Shown: positions 32,956-42,764 of the stretch, piece after piece
Position numbering within the stretch: position 1 is the stretch's first letter
How the letters are laid out: each line of letters starts with the position of its first letter
From: Morinoia aosen
Lineage: Eukaryota; Arthropoda; Malacostraca; Amphipoda; Talitridae
Reading direction: 5' to 3'
Length of the DNA stretch: 64,000 nucleotides
NCBI GenBank assembly: GCA_030386875.1
Contig: CM059568.1
Span: 27,026,120-27,090,119, forward strand
Translations under genes and position numbers: made by a program
Notes under the pieces: model-generated
What the model saw: only the letters and a program-made list of their open reading frames with translations
The model's database searches: none
Told to the model about the DNA's origin: nothing

Positions 32956-35919
32956 CTATGACAGAGATGTAAAATGACGTGACACATTTACTCTAAATTC
33001 TTTTCCAGTTTTAGAGTTTTTGATATGCTGGGGAAGCTTGTTCCACAAAAAAGCTCCAGAAACTGAGAGAGCTTTTTGTCCCACGTTAGATGAACGGTAA
33101 CTGACTAAAACATCGTTCCTCCGGTTTGGTCTTTCGTTTGGGATATTAGATGGAAAAAATTTTACCACCTCTGCATTACTTTGGGGGAGGTACAGAGAGG
33201 AGAATACTCGTCGAGCTTTCTGGATCATGAATCTGTTCGGTATTGGGATCCAGTCGAGTTTTCTTAAAAGAGGGGTGACATGATCGTATTTATTAAAATT
33301 TCCTTTGCATACCACCTTGGCGGCGAAGTTTACACATTTTTGCAACTCTTCCTGACGACATTTAGGTAAGTCTCCCCACACAAGACTGCAGTAGTCCAGC
33401 CGCGATAAAACTAAAGACTGAATCACTAATAATCTAGATTTTTCGTCAAGTGTGTTCTTTATACGATGAAAGAACATTAAGGTTCCGTTAATTTTGTTGC
33501 ACATTGTTTCGACGTGTGAATTGAAAGTCATATTTTTGTCAAACCAAACACCCAGATTTTTAACCTTATCGACTGGTTTAATTGTATCGTCTCCAAATGT
33601 TAGCTGGAATGGTGGTAAATTTTCAGTCGCATTCTGTGATCCAAAAATAATGCATTGCGTTTTACTTGCGTTAAGTTTGAGGCCATTATGGTCATACCAC
33701 AATTTCAGATTTCTCAGAAGGTTTTCAGCGTTGGCTTGTGTTTCTGTTAAATCCGCTGTTGAGCTTGTCATGGCAATTTGTACGTCATCAGCATACATTG
33801 AGATTTTTGTGTTTGCCGGCATGGTGGGGAAATCGTTGATGAAAATTGAAAATAGGAGTGGGCCGATGATTGAACCTTGAGGAACGCCAAAGTTATTTGG
33901 TATGAATGATGACATTTTGTTATTCAAGCACACTGCATGAGAGCGGTTTCGTAGGTAGCTTTCAAACCACTGAGTGTCTATTCTGAGGTTTGAAATTTTT
34001 TTTAGAAGTTTCTTATGCTCAACACTGTCGAAAGCTTTGGAGAGATCAAGCAATAGTAAGAGAGTTAATTTTTTTTGGTCAATATCTTTGTAAATTTTTT
34101 CTGTTATGTTTAACAGGGCGTCCTGAGTACTGGTATTCCTCCTGTAAGCATATTGATTGCGATGCAGTAGATGTGACTCGTCTATGTGAGACGAGAGCTG
34201 GTTTGTTATTACTTTTTCTAATATTTTGGACATAACAGGCAGGAGACTGATTGGTCTGTAGTTTGACGCTATGTCGATATCACCAGATTTATGTAATGGC
34301 TTAATTATGGATAGTTTCCATTGATCGGGAAACTTGTTGGTGACTATAGATGTATTTATTATCAAGCGAATAAAGGGTGCTGTGACAGGGAAGCTGTCTT
34401 TAATATGTTGGAGGCTTATGCCATCATGTCCAGTCGCTTTAGTATTCTTTAGTGAGTATAAGATTTTTCGTATCTCTATGACGCTAACTGGCTTTGGTCT
34501 CCACTTGTTGCTACTATTTGGGGATGAAACATCGCTCAGATTTGCCTCTGTAGATGTGTCTGAAACTGTCCTGGATACTTCATTGAAAACATCTTCGCCA
34601 ACTTTTGAGAAGAAAGTGTTAAAGTCATTCGCCATTTCTGAGGGGTTGTCAAAAGTGCTTTTGCAGTCTGAATTTTTATACTGAGCAGCTTCTCTAATGA
34701 TTTCCCAAGTTCTTTTAGGGTTTTGTTTTGCCGCCAAGAGTTCTTTGTGGAAGTAGTCCCGTTTTGCTTCCTTAACTTTTCTTCGTAGGATCTTCTCATG
34801 ATCTTTATATAATTTTCGACGCGTACTGTCTGATTTATTCAGTTTGTACTCACGCTGCAAATTTCTTTTAGCTCTGCTCAAATGTTTTATCTCATCTGTT
34901 ATCCATTTAGAAATTCTTGGCTTAACTTTCTTCGTAGTGAAAGGTGCGCATTCGTTAAGAGCTGATACGAAATTTTCGTTGAAAAGCGAAACTTGTAGAT
35001 TGACATCATCGGTGTTTTCCATGCCTTGAAATTCACTCCATCTGTCTATTAGCTTTTCTTGAAATATTTCAGGGGAGTAGTGGTTTTTCATGCGATATGT
35101 AATGTAACTAGATTTCTGTTTCTCTTTTGCAATATTGATTTGGCATTCTACCGAATGGTGATCAGAAAAGGACGGTAAGATTTCTGTGCTGAGTACTGCT
35201 TGGGGATTGTTGGTAATTGCTAGGTCAAGAAGAGTTTTAGAAGTGTTGGTAATTCGCGTTGGTTCTTGGACCATTTGAGAAAGATTAAGTCTGTGCAGCA
35301 TCTTGCTTAGCTGATTGTTTTTATTTGTCAGATCCACGTTAAAATCTCCGAAAACATAGAAAGACTTTTTGGCTGCAGAGATTGATCTAAGCGTATTTTC
35401 AATGAAATCTAATGTTGGACGAAGAGATGCTGACGGATGTCTGTAAAGACTGCCGATAATGAAAGACTTGTGTTTGTTTACTTGAACATTGAGCCAAACC
35501 ATTTCTATGTCTTCGCATTTTTCTTTTATCGGAACTAAGGATGTAGAGTAGACATCTTTGATGAAAATGCATGAACCGCTACCTCTCTTACTCTTGACTC
35601 CGTCATAACGGTACAATTTGTACCCGGCAATGCTGAGATATGAGCTTTCGACTCGTGAATCGAACCATGTTTCAGATACGCATAAAATATCGATATCGTT
35701 AGTGATCAACATTACTCGTACGTCATCCATTTTACCATTGAGGCTGCGAGCATTTATGTGCAATATTTTGATATTATTTACCTCAATAGGCAGATCTTTA
35801 GTGGAGTTATTGCATTTTTTAGGTCTAGCAGGGCATTTAGTATTCGTCTCTAGGTCTTTATTGCCGCGTTCATTGTTTGTGATTTCAGCTTCATATTCAA
35901 TTTGATCACTGTTATTTAG
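32956..35919 (-). CDS. LINE ORF2: AP-type endonuclease and reverse transcriptase
   Basis: There are 987 codons from the UGA of ORF1 to the ORF2 stop without interruption. The first 50 or so are linker. The apurinic-like endonuclease (about 225 residues) has HINARSL, SETWF, GDFNVDL and SDHHSV. The reverse transcriptase has NYRPISLLPV, DLSKAFDSV, GVPQGSIIGPLLF and the catalytic YADD. The C-terminal region (NLGVWFDKNMTF, then RLDYCSLVWGDLP) is typical of CR1/Jockey elements. No ATG stands near the start: the first plausible initiator after the stop is deep in the frame, which favours translation from ORF1. It would nick DNA and prime cDNA synthesis at the target. Confidence 0.93.
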   Translation of the reverse strand, partial: LNNSDQIEYEAEITNNERGNKDLETNTKCPARPKKCNNSTKDLPIEVNNIKILHINARSLNGKMDDVRVMLITNDIDILCVSETWFDSRVESSYLSIAGYKLYRYDGVKSKRGSGSCIFIKDVYSTSLVPIKEKCEDIEMVWLNVQVNKHKSFIIGSLYRHPSASLRPTLDFIENTLRSISAAKKSFYVFGDFNVDLTNKNNQLSKMLHRLNLSQMVQEPTRITNTSKTLLDLAITNNPQAVLSTEILPSFSDHHSVECQINIAKEKQKSSYITYRMKNHYSPEIFQEKLIDRWSEFQGMENTDDVNLQVSLFNENFVSALNECAPFTTKKVKPRISKWITDEIKHLSRAKRNLQREYKLNKSDSTRRKLYKDHEKILRRKVKEAKRDYFHKELLAAKQNPKRTWEIIREAAQYKNSDCKSTFDNPSEMANDFNTFFSKVGEDVFNEVSRTVSDTSTEANLSDVSSPNSSNKWRPKPVSVIEIRKILYSLKNTKATGHDGISLQHIKDSFPVTAPFIRLIINTSIVTNKFPDQWKLSIIKPLHKSGDIDIASNYRPISLLPVMSKILEKVITNQLSSHIDESHLLHRNQYAYRRNTSTQDALLNITEKIYKDIDQKKLTLLLLLDLSKAFDSVEHKKLLKKISNLRIDTQWFESYLRNRSHAVCLNNKMSSFIPNNFGVPQGSIIGPLLFSIFINDFPTMPANTKISMYADDVQIAMTSSTADLTETQANAENLLRNLKLWYDHNGLKLNASKTQCIIFGSQNATENLPPFQLTFGDDTIKPVDKVKNLGVWFDKNMTFNSHVETMCNKINGTLMFFHRIKNTLDEKSRLLVIQSLVLSRLDYCSLVWGDLPKCRQEELQKCVNFAAKVVCKGNFNKYDHVTPLLRKLDWIPIPNRFMIQKARRVFSSLYLPQSNAEVVKFFPSNIPNERPNRRNDVLVSYRSSNVGQKALSVSGAFLWNKLPQHIKNSKTGKEFRVNVSRHFTSLS

Positions 35920-35922
35920 TCA
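35917..35922 (-). promoter_or_regulatory. Candidate stop-codon readthrough site UGA-CUA
   Basis: The ORF1 stop reads TGA directly followed by CTA, and ORF2 continues in the same frame. UGA followed by CUA is the leaky context known from animal readthrough genes. Its use here is inferred. Confidence 0.6.
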
Positions 35923-37692
35923 CAAAATGGGGGAGGGAGCAACACGATTTTCATCACGCATTTTCAAGAGGGCGCTATAGTGGTCCTGTTTCCGGTGTAT
36001 GTTTACCGGAGGACAGTTTATCAGAGCATTTGATGTAGGGGAGATTGTCGTCTTCCAAATCCCATTGTCTCTTTCATCAAATACGTGAATTGGTGTTCTC
36101 GTTACATTAGAAAGTATTTGGGGTATGAGGTCTCCAACTGAGTGATCGAAGACTTTTCTATCGATGTATTTATCGATGAGTTGTTCGAAACTGCCACTGT
36201 TCTTGTCAACGAATTTTGCATACTGGTCCTTGTTTCTGGAGCTCTCAGTTTTGATGGCTTTTTTCAGAGATATATAATTCCATTTCGATTTTTGTTGTGA
36301 AGCAAGCTGCGTCGTTACGGCGTGGAGGAGACAGTGTCCGTCACCTACAGTGTAAGCAGGCTCCAATTTGAGCGATCGTTTTAAGTCGTCCAGTGTGTGT
36401 GCAACGCGTGTGCAGATTTGATTCACTGTTGGTTTTTCGGTAGCAGTATTAGTTTGGTCGTTCGACGGAGGCCCGGCAGAGGCATCAGATTTTTTTCGAA
36501 TAATTTGATTTTCTTTGGAATAGTTTTGAATATCGGTATTTGCTTGACTTTCCTTGGTTCCTGCGTACTCACTGGAAAGTTGAGAATTGGTTGAAAAGGA
36601 GGGCATGTCGCAATCACTATTTGTGTCGGAAGCAAGTAACGCAAATTTATTTTTCGTACTGACATTATATTTGTCTGAGATCGAATCAGGGAAAGGCTCA
36701 GGCTTATTTACGTTCCTCATGCAGTGGGTGAGTGAGTTACTCAGACCTCTGCTTGATGTCGCAATCAATTTTGAAGGATTTGGTGTACCATGTGCAGTGA
36801 TATGCATAGGCTTATATTCTTTTTGAAAGTCTAATGTGAGACTATTTGTCTCATTCCGTGAATTTTTCGATTCATTGGAATGACCTACAATTCCATTTAT
36901 TGCTTGACATTTGTTGAAACGAGGACAATATGGCACGGTGATTCGCAATGTTGATTTCATTGCAAGTTGTTGAAGAAAACAGAAGTTCTCTTCCTGGGTC
37001 CGAGGCCATTGAAAGTTATTGAGTGCGTCACCATTTTCATTTTCTGGGTAAGTTTGAAATTGAATCAAGTTTAAACCCAGGTTTTTGCAAAAATGCCTCG
37101 CTTTGTTGAATTCGTTTGCACTGCAAGCATTTGCAATATAAATGCGAGAAAGTGCGTACTTTCTTACAATTTGTTGTTTGATTCGAGCAAGGTCTGAGGG
37201 CGAGTGGCAGAGACCATCAAAACTTAGTATATAATTTTTAAATCTAGGCATGCAATTTACAGTATGGAGAAGGTCATCGAAACGCCCTGATGGAACAGTT
37301 TTGATCCAGCACGAGCGATCGATGTCCTTTCTTCTGATCGTGCTTAGGATATTATCACCTAGCAGCAAAGTGTCGTAAGGTTCTCGACAATTGGAGTCGA
37401 TTTCACAAGAGATACTAGCAGGTACCACAGGTGCAAGGTCTTGAGAACTTATATGTGAATTTAAAGCAAAAAGCTGTTCGGTTAGGTTCTGAATGTTTGA
37501 TACTGTAGAGAAAATCGACGACGGGCTAGGAGGCTCACGTTGTCTTAGGGATTTATTGAAAAACGCTCTTGTTAGAGACAAATTGTGAATAATTTCATGA
37601 ATTTTTTGAGAGCTTGTTATTTGAAGCGGGTGCAAGTAGCCATTAAATGAAGCAACAGTGTTATTTTTATTAATGACGAAGAAGAGGCGCAA
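35920..37692 (-). CDS. LINE ORF1 with SGNH-like region and OTU protease domain
   Basis: The frame has 590 codons, opening at a TTG because a TGA precedes it; the native start is uncertain. Residues 105-270 resemble the SGNH/esterase domain found in many CR1 ORF1 proteins, but the nucleophile block reads LLLGDN instead of GDS, so esterase activity is probably lost. Residues 330-430 are a low-complexity linker. Residues 435-575 match an OTU-type cysteine protease: GDGHCLLHA (Asp451, Cys454) and DHYSALL (His571) are the expected triad positions. OTU enzymes cleave ubiquitin from substrates. A role in counteracting host turnover of the particle is an inference. Confidence 0.75.
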   Translation of the reverse strand: MRLFFVINKNNTVASFNGYLHPLQITSSQKIHEIIHNLSLTRAFFNKSLRQREPPSPSSIFSTVSNIQNLTEQLFALNSHISSQDLAPVVPASISCEIDSNCREPYDTLLLGDNILSTIRRKDIDRSCWIKTVPSGRFDDLLHTVNCMPRFKNYILSFDGLCHSPSDLARIKQQIVRKYALSRIYIANACSANEFNKARHFCKNLGLNLIQFQTYPENENGDALNNFQWPRTQEENFCFLQQLAMKSTLRITVPYCPRFNKCQAINGIVGHSNESKNSRNETNSLTLDFQKEYKPMHITAHGTPNPSKLIATSSRGLSNSLTHCMRNVNKPEPFPDSISDKYNVSTKNKFALLASDTNSDCDMPSFSTNSQLSSEYAGTKESQANTDIQNYSKENQIIRKKSDASAGPPSNDQTNTATEKPTVNQICTRVAHTLDDLKRSLKLEPAYTVGDGHCLLHAVTTQLASQQKSKWNYISLKKAIKTESSRNKDQYAKFVDKNSGSFEQLIDKYIDRKVFDHSVGDLIPQILSNVTRTPIHVFDERDNGIWKTTISPTSNALINCPPVNIHRKQDHYSALLKMRDENRVAPSPIL

Positions 37693-38479
37693 TGAATGTC
37701 ACCTTCGTCTAAGAATGGGAATACTATTGGAAATGGGAATCGCAATTTGGGACTACCATTTCGTCAGTTCCTGTACCTGATTTCTGGGAATCTTTTTAGT
37801 TTTGTTTTCCTGCCTGAACTGCGACTGAAGTGTATTTATTTATTTACTCTGGAGTTAATTCAATCTCTGGCTTCATTTCTTTAAAATGTTGTTTAGTGCT
37901 ATTTTTCGTAGAGATCTATCTCTTTACTCGCTACTTATCTCTCTACATAAACACGGGTGTGTTCTTAGAATTTCTATAAATAATGTGGTCGACCGCCTGC
38001 ACCAGTCAGCCAGCGGCGGAGGTGAAGGGAGAGGACAACTAATCGCAGACATCCTTCTCATACGAAGCCAGGCTGGCTACTGCCATGCATGTTCACCGTA
38101 TCGTGCAGAGAGCGATCACGAATTTCGACACTCGTGTAACGTGGAACACCGCCACAGAGAGCAGAGTTGCGACAGAAAGAGAGAATATGGGTGGAGCTAG
38201 CGATGCCGCGCGCAAATGTTCACACTCCTTGCCACCGTCTCATATGGGATTAAGGATCGACATCGCCGTCGTCGATGAGCTTATATGGAGCTTCATCTAA
38301 AAAAACATAAAAAAGTTGCACTTTCTTTCAGTAGTTTAATAAACGAATAATAATACGACATACACGCATATAAAGCCAAAACAAGTGCTTGCAAGAAATC
38401 TGACAAATGAAGAGAAAAAACAAAAAAAGAAAAAGTTTCTTTCCAATAAAACCGAAACATGAAATTTTTAACATTGGTT

Positions 38480-38760
38480 TTTAATATATTTCAACATTAA
38501 CATCCATAGTCGTTACTCACACAATGGTGTCGTAATACCCATGTCACATGCTAAGACAACATAATTTAGAAAAAACACAAAAAATATATTCCCTTTGTTG
38601 CGTTCTCTGATTTTGACAGTGCATATAAATACGAATAGCTAAAAAAACACAATCCTAATGACGTATTGTTAAAAACACTCGTTAGTGCGCACATTTTTTG
38701 AAAAATGAGCCTAAACACATAGGAATTAGTGATATGAAGGATTGATGTTAAAAGGAAAAT
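38480..38760. repeat. Direct repeat, copy 1 (about 280 bp)
   Basis: A diverged copy occurs at 39,200-39,470. Both contain TAATACCCATGT, GATTTTGACA...TATAAATAC and CTCGTTAGTGCGCAC. The spacing of about 720 bp suggests a tandem duplication of upstream LINE-flanking DNA. Confidence 0.6.
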
Positions 38761-39199
38761 AATCAGTTTTATTTTATTTTGCGCCTAAGACTATGAGGTT
38801 GACATTCGGGACTCGGGACAATATTTCATGCGTACGTATCAACTAGTATGCCAAATAATGAGCTCAGAGAGAATAAAATATTTCACCACAGCACAAATTT
38901 ATAATATTTCTTACCTACGCTAATAATTCTTGCACATATGAGTCCACCGGAGTCAAAGACATGAGAAGGATTGTTATACAATGCATTTGCAACATAGCTG
39001 TACAAGTAAGAAAAGTTAACTACCTAAAATAGAGTTGTCATTATATACTCACGAAGTAAGAAACAAAAAATTGTCCCACAAAACTAACAAGAACAGCTTA
39101 TGACAGGAATAAGAATGCAAAACAATGATGTTCTGCAAAATTATTACACAGGTGAATTACGTCGCCTTTTAAAATGTTTCAATAAGAACGAAAAAAGTG

Positions 39200-39470
39200 C
39201 ATAGAAATACCTTAACATTAAGATCTGTAGTTGACATTCACACAAGGGTATTGTAATACCCATGTTATTTGTAGAAACAAATGATTGAAAGAGAAGTACG
39301 AAAAAAATGCGTTCCCTTCTTTGCGTTAATCTGATTTTGACAATGAGTATAAATACAAGTAACTAACTAAGAAAACATAATCTAAGTGACGCATTGTTGA
39401 AAAACTCTCGTTAGTGCGCACTTACATTGAAATTTGAGCATACGAACTAGTAATATGAGGGATTTTTTTA
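39200..39470. repeat. Direct repeat, copy 2
   Basis: Partner of 38,480-38,760. Confidence 0.6.
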
Positions 39471-39644
39471 AAGGATGAAACGGAAAATTTCAAGGAAAAG
39501 GGTGAAACGGAAAATTTTGAGGCTCTTAAAACATCAAAAAAAAGGTATAAAAAATGTATTTAGTATGTAAATGATTAACATAAGCAAGCATTTGGTGTAC
39601 AATAACTGAAATGAATTATTTTTTGAAAATAATGTCCTCTAGGT

Positions 39645-40500
39645 GGCCTACATGAAATCATACAACCTACATTGAAATTCGAGTGTTAGAAGGCAGTGGT
39701 AGGAAATCGTTAATGAAAATAGGAAACAATAGCGGACGAAGAATGGATCCTTAAGGAAAACCAAAATTGTTTGAATGAATGGTGACAACTTGTTATCTAA
39801 GAGGACTGCATGAGACCGATTTGACAAGCAGCTTTTAAACCATTGTGTATCAATTCCTAAGTTCAATATTTTCCAAAGAAGTCGATCAATTTCGACGCTG
39901 TCGAATGCTTTAGAGAGATCGAGTAGCAGCGAGAGTGTTACATTTTTTGACCGATATCACATTTATATTTTTCAGTAATATTAAGCAGATCGTCTCGAGT
40001 GCTAGTGTTCCTCTTATAGGCATGTTGATTTCGATGAAGTAAATTCTACTCGTCCAAGTGAGACGACAGTGGATTTGTTACAACTTTTTCTAATATTTCG
40101 GACGCGACATGAGAAAGACTCATGGGCCTGTAATTTGATGCTGCATTCATGTTACCAGTTTTATGTAACGGTCTAACTATGGAGTATTTCAATTGGTGGG
40201 AACTTATTAGTTGTTATTATTGAATCAATTGTCAAACGAATCAATGATGCTTTGACTGGGAAGATGTTTTTGATATATTGAAGGCTGATACCATCACGCC
40301 GGCCTGACTTTGTGTTCTTTAATGAGTATACAATATTTCATAACTTTGGTAAATCGACAGGACGTGGTCTTCTCAGAGCACCAGCCTTTAAAGTAGCAGT
40401 AGGGCACCTAAAAGTGCTACATGCCTTCAGAATATGGAGAAAGATTCCAATATTTGATCTCTTCTCTAAAAAAGTCGTAGTGAGTTTCAAAATGTCTATT
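39645..40500 (-). pseudogene. Decayed CR1-like reverse transcriptase fragment
   Basis: The minus strand matches the RT region of the LINE at 32.6-38.3 kb (about 33,780-34,510 there). For example, IDTQWFKSCLSNRSHAV corresponds to the same motif in the intact copy. There are many stops and shifts, and endonuclease and C-terminal parts are missing. Confidence 0.75.
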
Positions 40501-42040
40501 CATTCGCGTTCAGAGATATAGCTTTTTATTGTTAAACGTTAACGTTATCTCATTGATTTCTGACGTACCAATAATTTTATGAAAAGGGCTTAGGCAAAAT
40601 TTGAAATAATGAAGTTTGTTTATAGGTAAGCTATCATTGCAGTATAACGCTAAATGATCGTAGTTGGCCCACTGAAGCTAAAAACAGCATAAGTTTCGTA
40701 CTTTGCTTTCCATTAAACAGGTTTGTATCATTGAACATATCACGGAATAGAACTTTTGTTCCGTGACATTCATAAATTTTGTCATCTGAACATACGATCA
40801 AACAAAAATCCTACTCTACCTCTGCTAAAAATGTTAGACACGTTACCAAGTCAATCTGTCGCATACAGGACATGTGAGATCCCAACATTTTATTTTGATA
40901 GCAAATTCCAGGGTAGTTTCGTTAAAGTCATCATTTATCTACAATTAAAGTAATCAACAAACTGAAAATTAAATGATTCAATCATATCGAAAATATAAAT
41001 GAAAAACATTTTTCTGAAAATAAGCTCATGTAACACAGCATGTGTTATGTTTGATCAGTTCACATCCCGTCAAAGAGTTGAGCTCTCCTGGACTAGGCTG
41101 CTGGTCTAGACTAAAATTAAATTTTTAGTTCTCTAACATATCAACTTCTTGTATATTATAAATTCAAATCCACCCCAGTGATACATGGCATGCTGTTCGC
41201 TGAATGCTTCGATTACATTATATGCTAGAGAATTTTATGTCGGGTTCTCAAAGGAGGAAAAATATTAACAGAAACACATTGTATACCTCTGTCAGAGTGT
41301 ATGCGTGTTCTGTGCTACAATATTAAATTCTTCACGCATATTAGAACTATAACAATGGGAATTAGTTGCATGTGTCACTAAACAGCTCATACTTCAGGCA
41401 CCGTGACGCAGCGTGTGTGAGCAGAATGTCTTGAAAAGAGAGTGAGCCTTTTCATAGATGCACTCATGTTCAAATAATAAAATTGATCATCCATTCGTAA
41501 ACACGTGAGCACGATACTCTGTCTGCAAATTATGAATACAGTTCATATTACGCGCGCAATCGAAAAATTTAAAAATATCAAGGTTTAAATGTCCATTCTG
41601 CGTTAACTACTCAAGAAATCTCTTTCATTCATCGTGTTGAACAATATATTGAATGAATTTTTCAAAAATAAATATAGTCCAATCATTAATTTCATTAGCG
41701 ATGAGGTGACTTAAATTTATGAGATGATTATTGGCCATTTACTAACCCTCATTTCGCCGACACCATCAAAAAAACTGATCGAGAAAAGATGTCATAAGTT
41801 ATAAGTAGTAATGGAACTACCAATCAGGGCACAATTCACCACAATTAGCTTGAAATGGAAATTATTTAATAAAAAATTTCCAAAAAAAGATTTATTCTTT
41901 GAAGAACTTTGACTTTTTATAAGTCAAAACGACTTACACAAGCAACTAAGTCACTTTTAGATATAAATTTCAATTTTCTTAATCTAACCGTATGTAACAT
42001 ATAAAATAAATTTTACTCCATTCAGGAACATTTCAGAAAA
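40500..42040. other. No recognisable gene; presumed Polinton left flank
   Basis: AT-rich DNA. The terminal inverted repeat of the Polinton should lie here, but I could not match it to the sequence beyond 62.5 kb. Confidence 0.4.
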
Positions 42041-42047
42041 CCATTTT

Positions 42048-42746
42048 TTAGTTCAACGGTTCAACGGTTTCTCGTCTCAAAGTATTCTCTAACGATTTTA
42101 ATCTGTTTTTAACATCAGCACTATCATCCTCCAATTTCTGCGATGACTGTTTCAATTTTTCTATTTCATTTGTATTTATGATTGTTTCTCTATCCTGTTC
42201 ATGGAGATAATTTCTAAAAGTTTCAATGTATGAACTCATGTCGTTGAATACTCTCTCGAGATTTGCGTAGTCTAATTTCATACTTTGTATTTCTTCTTCT
42301 TCCAACCTCTTTATCTCATTTTTCAAAAAGTCTGTATGTTCTAAAGTACCTGTTCGAATAACCTCTATTTTTTCCTCAGATATTCTACTATGTTCATCGA
42401 GTGTTGTCATAATTTCACTGAGTTTTTCTTGAAAACCTGTAGTATTCTCATCTATAGATGCTTAGATAGAATCACTTCTGAACTGATAGTTTTCATTGAT
42501 AAGATTTTCTCTTACCTCTATATATTTTCTGAGATGAAGCCTCAAATTTTTCAAAACTTCGTCGACATATTTTTTATTCGTAGCGTCAAATTCTTCGATT
42601 GGAAAAGAAATATTTGCAAGTCTTCTATTATTTAAATCGAAATTTTGATCTTCATCAAGATATTTAAAACCTATTCCAGGAGGTCCTGGTTGTGAAGATA
42701 AAGATGATTTTTTTCCTTGTTGTCCAAAAATATTTACGCCTATCAT
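42048..42746 (-). pseudogene. Polinton fibre-like protein 2
   Basis: The start sits on the shared TATAAAAAATG motif. The N-terminus has a collagen-like PGPPG stretch, then FDLNNRRLANISFP and DATNKKYVDEVL, the repeat style of phage tail-fibre shafts. The rest is coiled coil to the stop at 42,048. An in-frame TAA at 42,462-42,464 breaks it about 94 codons in; the frame is open on both sides of it. The likely role is a virion surface fibre or attachment protein, by analogy only. Confidence 0.65.
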
Positions 42747-42754
42747 TTTTTATA
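42744..42754 (-). promoter_or_regulatory. Polinton start motif TATAAAAAATG (fibre 2)
   Basis: The 11-bp motif includes the start codon and lies 10 bp after the stop of the upstream fibre gene. Confidence 0.6.
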
Positions 42755-42764
42755 AATAGAATTT

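Larger units (their letters stand above)
32630..38300 (-). mobile_element. Nearly intact CR1-like LINE with readthrough-type ORF junction
   Basis: ORF1 (37,692-35,920) and ORF2 (35,919-32,956) are both open and in the same frame. A putative GC-rich 5' leader covers about 37,700-38,300. AATAAA on the minus strand lies near 32,647, about 300 bp past the ORF2 stop; both outer ends are approximate because no target duplication was found. Endonuclease and reverse transcriptase motifs place it in the CR1/Jockey group. A decayed relative lies at 39,645-40,500. Confidence 0.88.
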
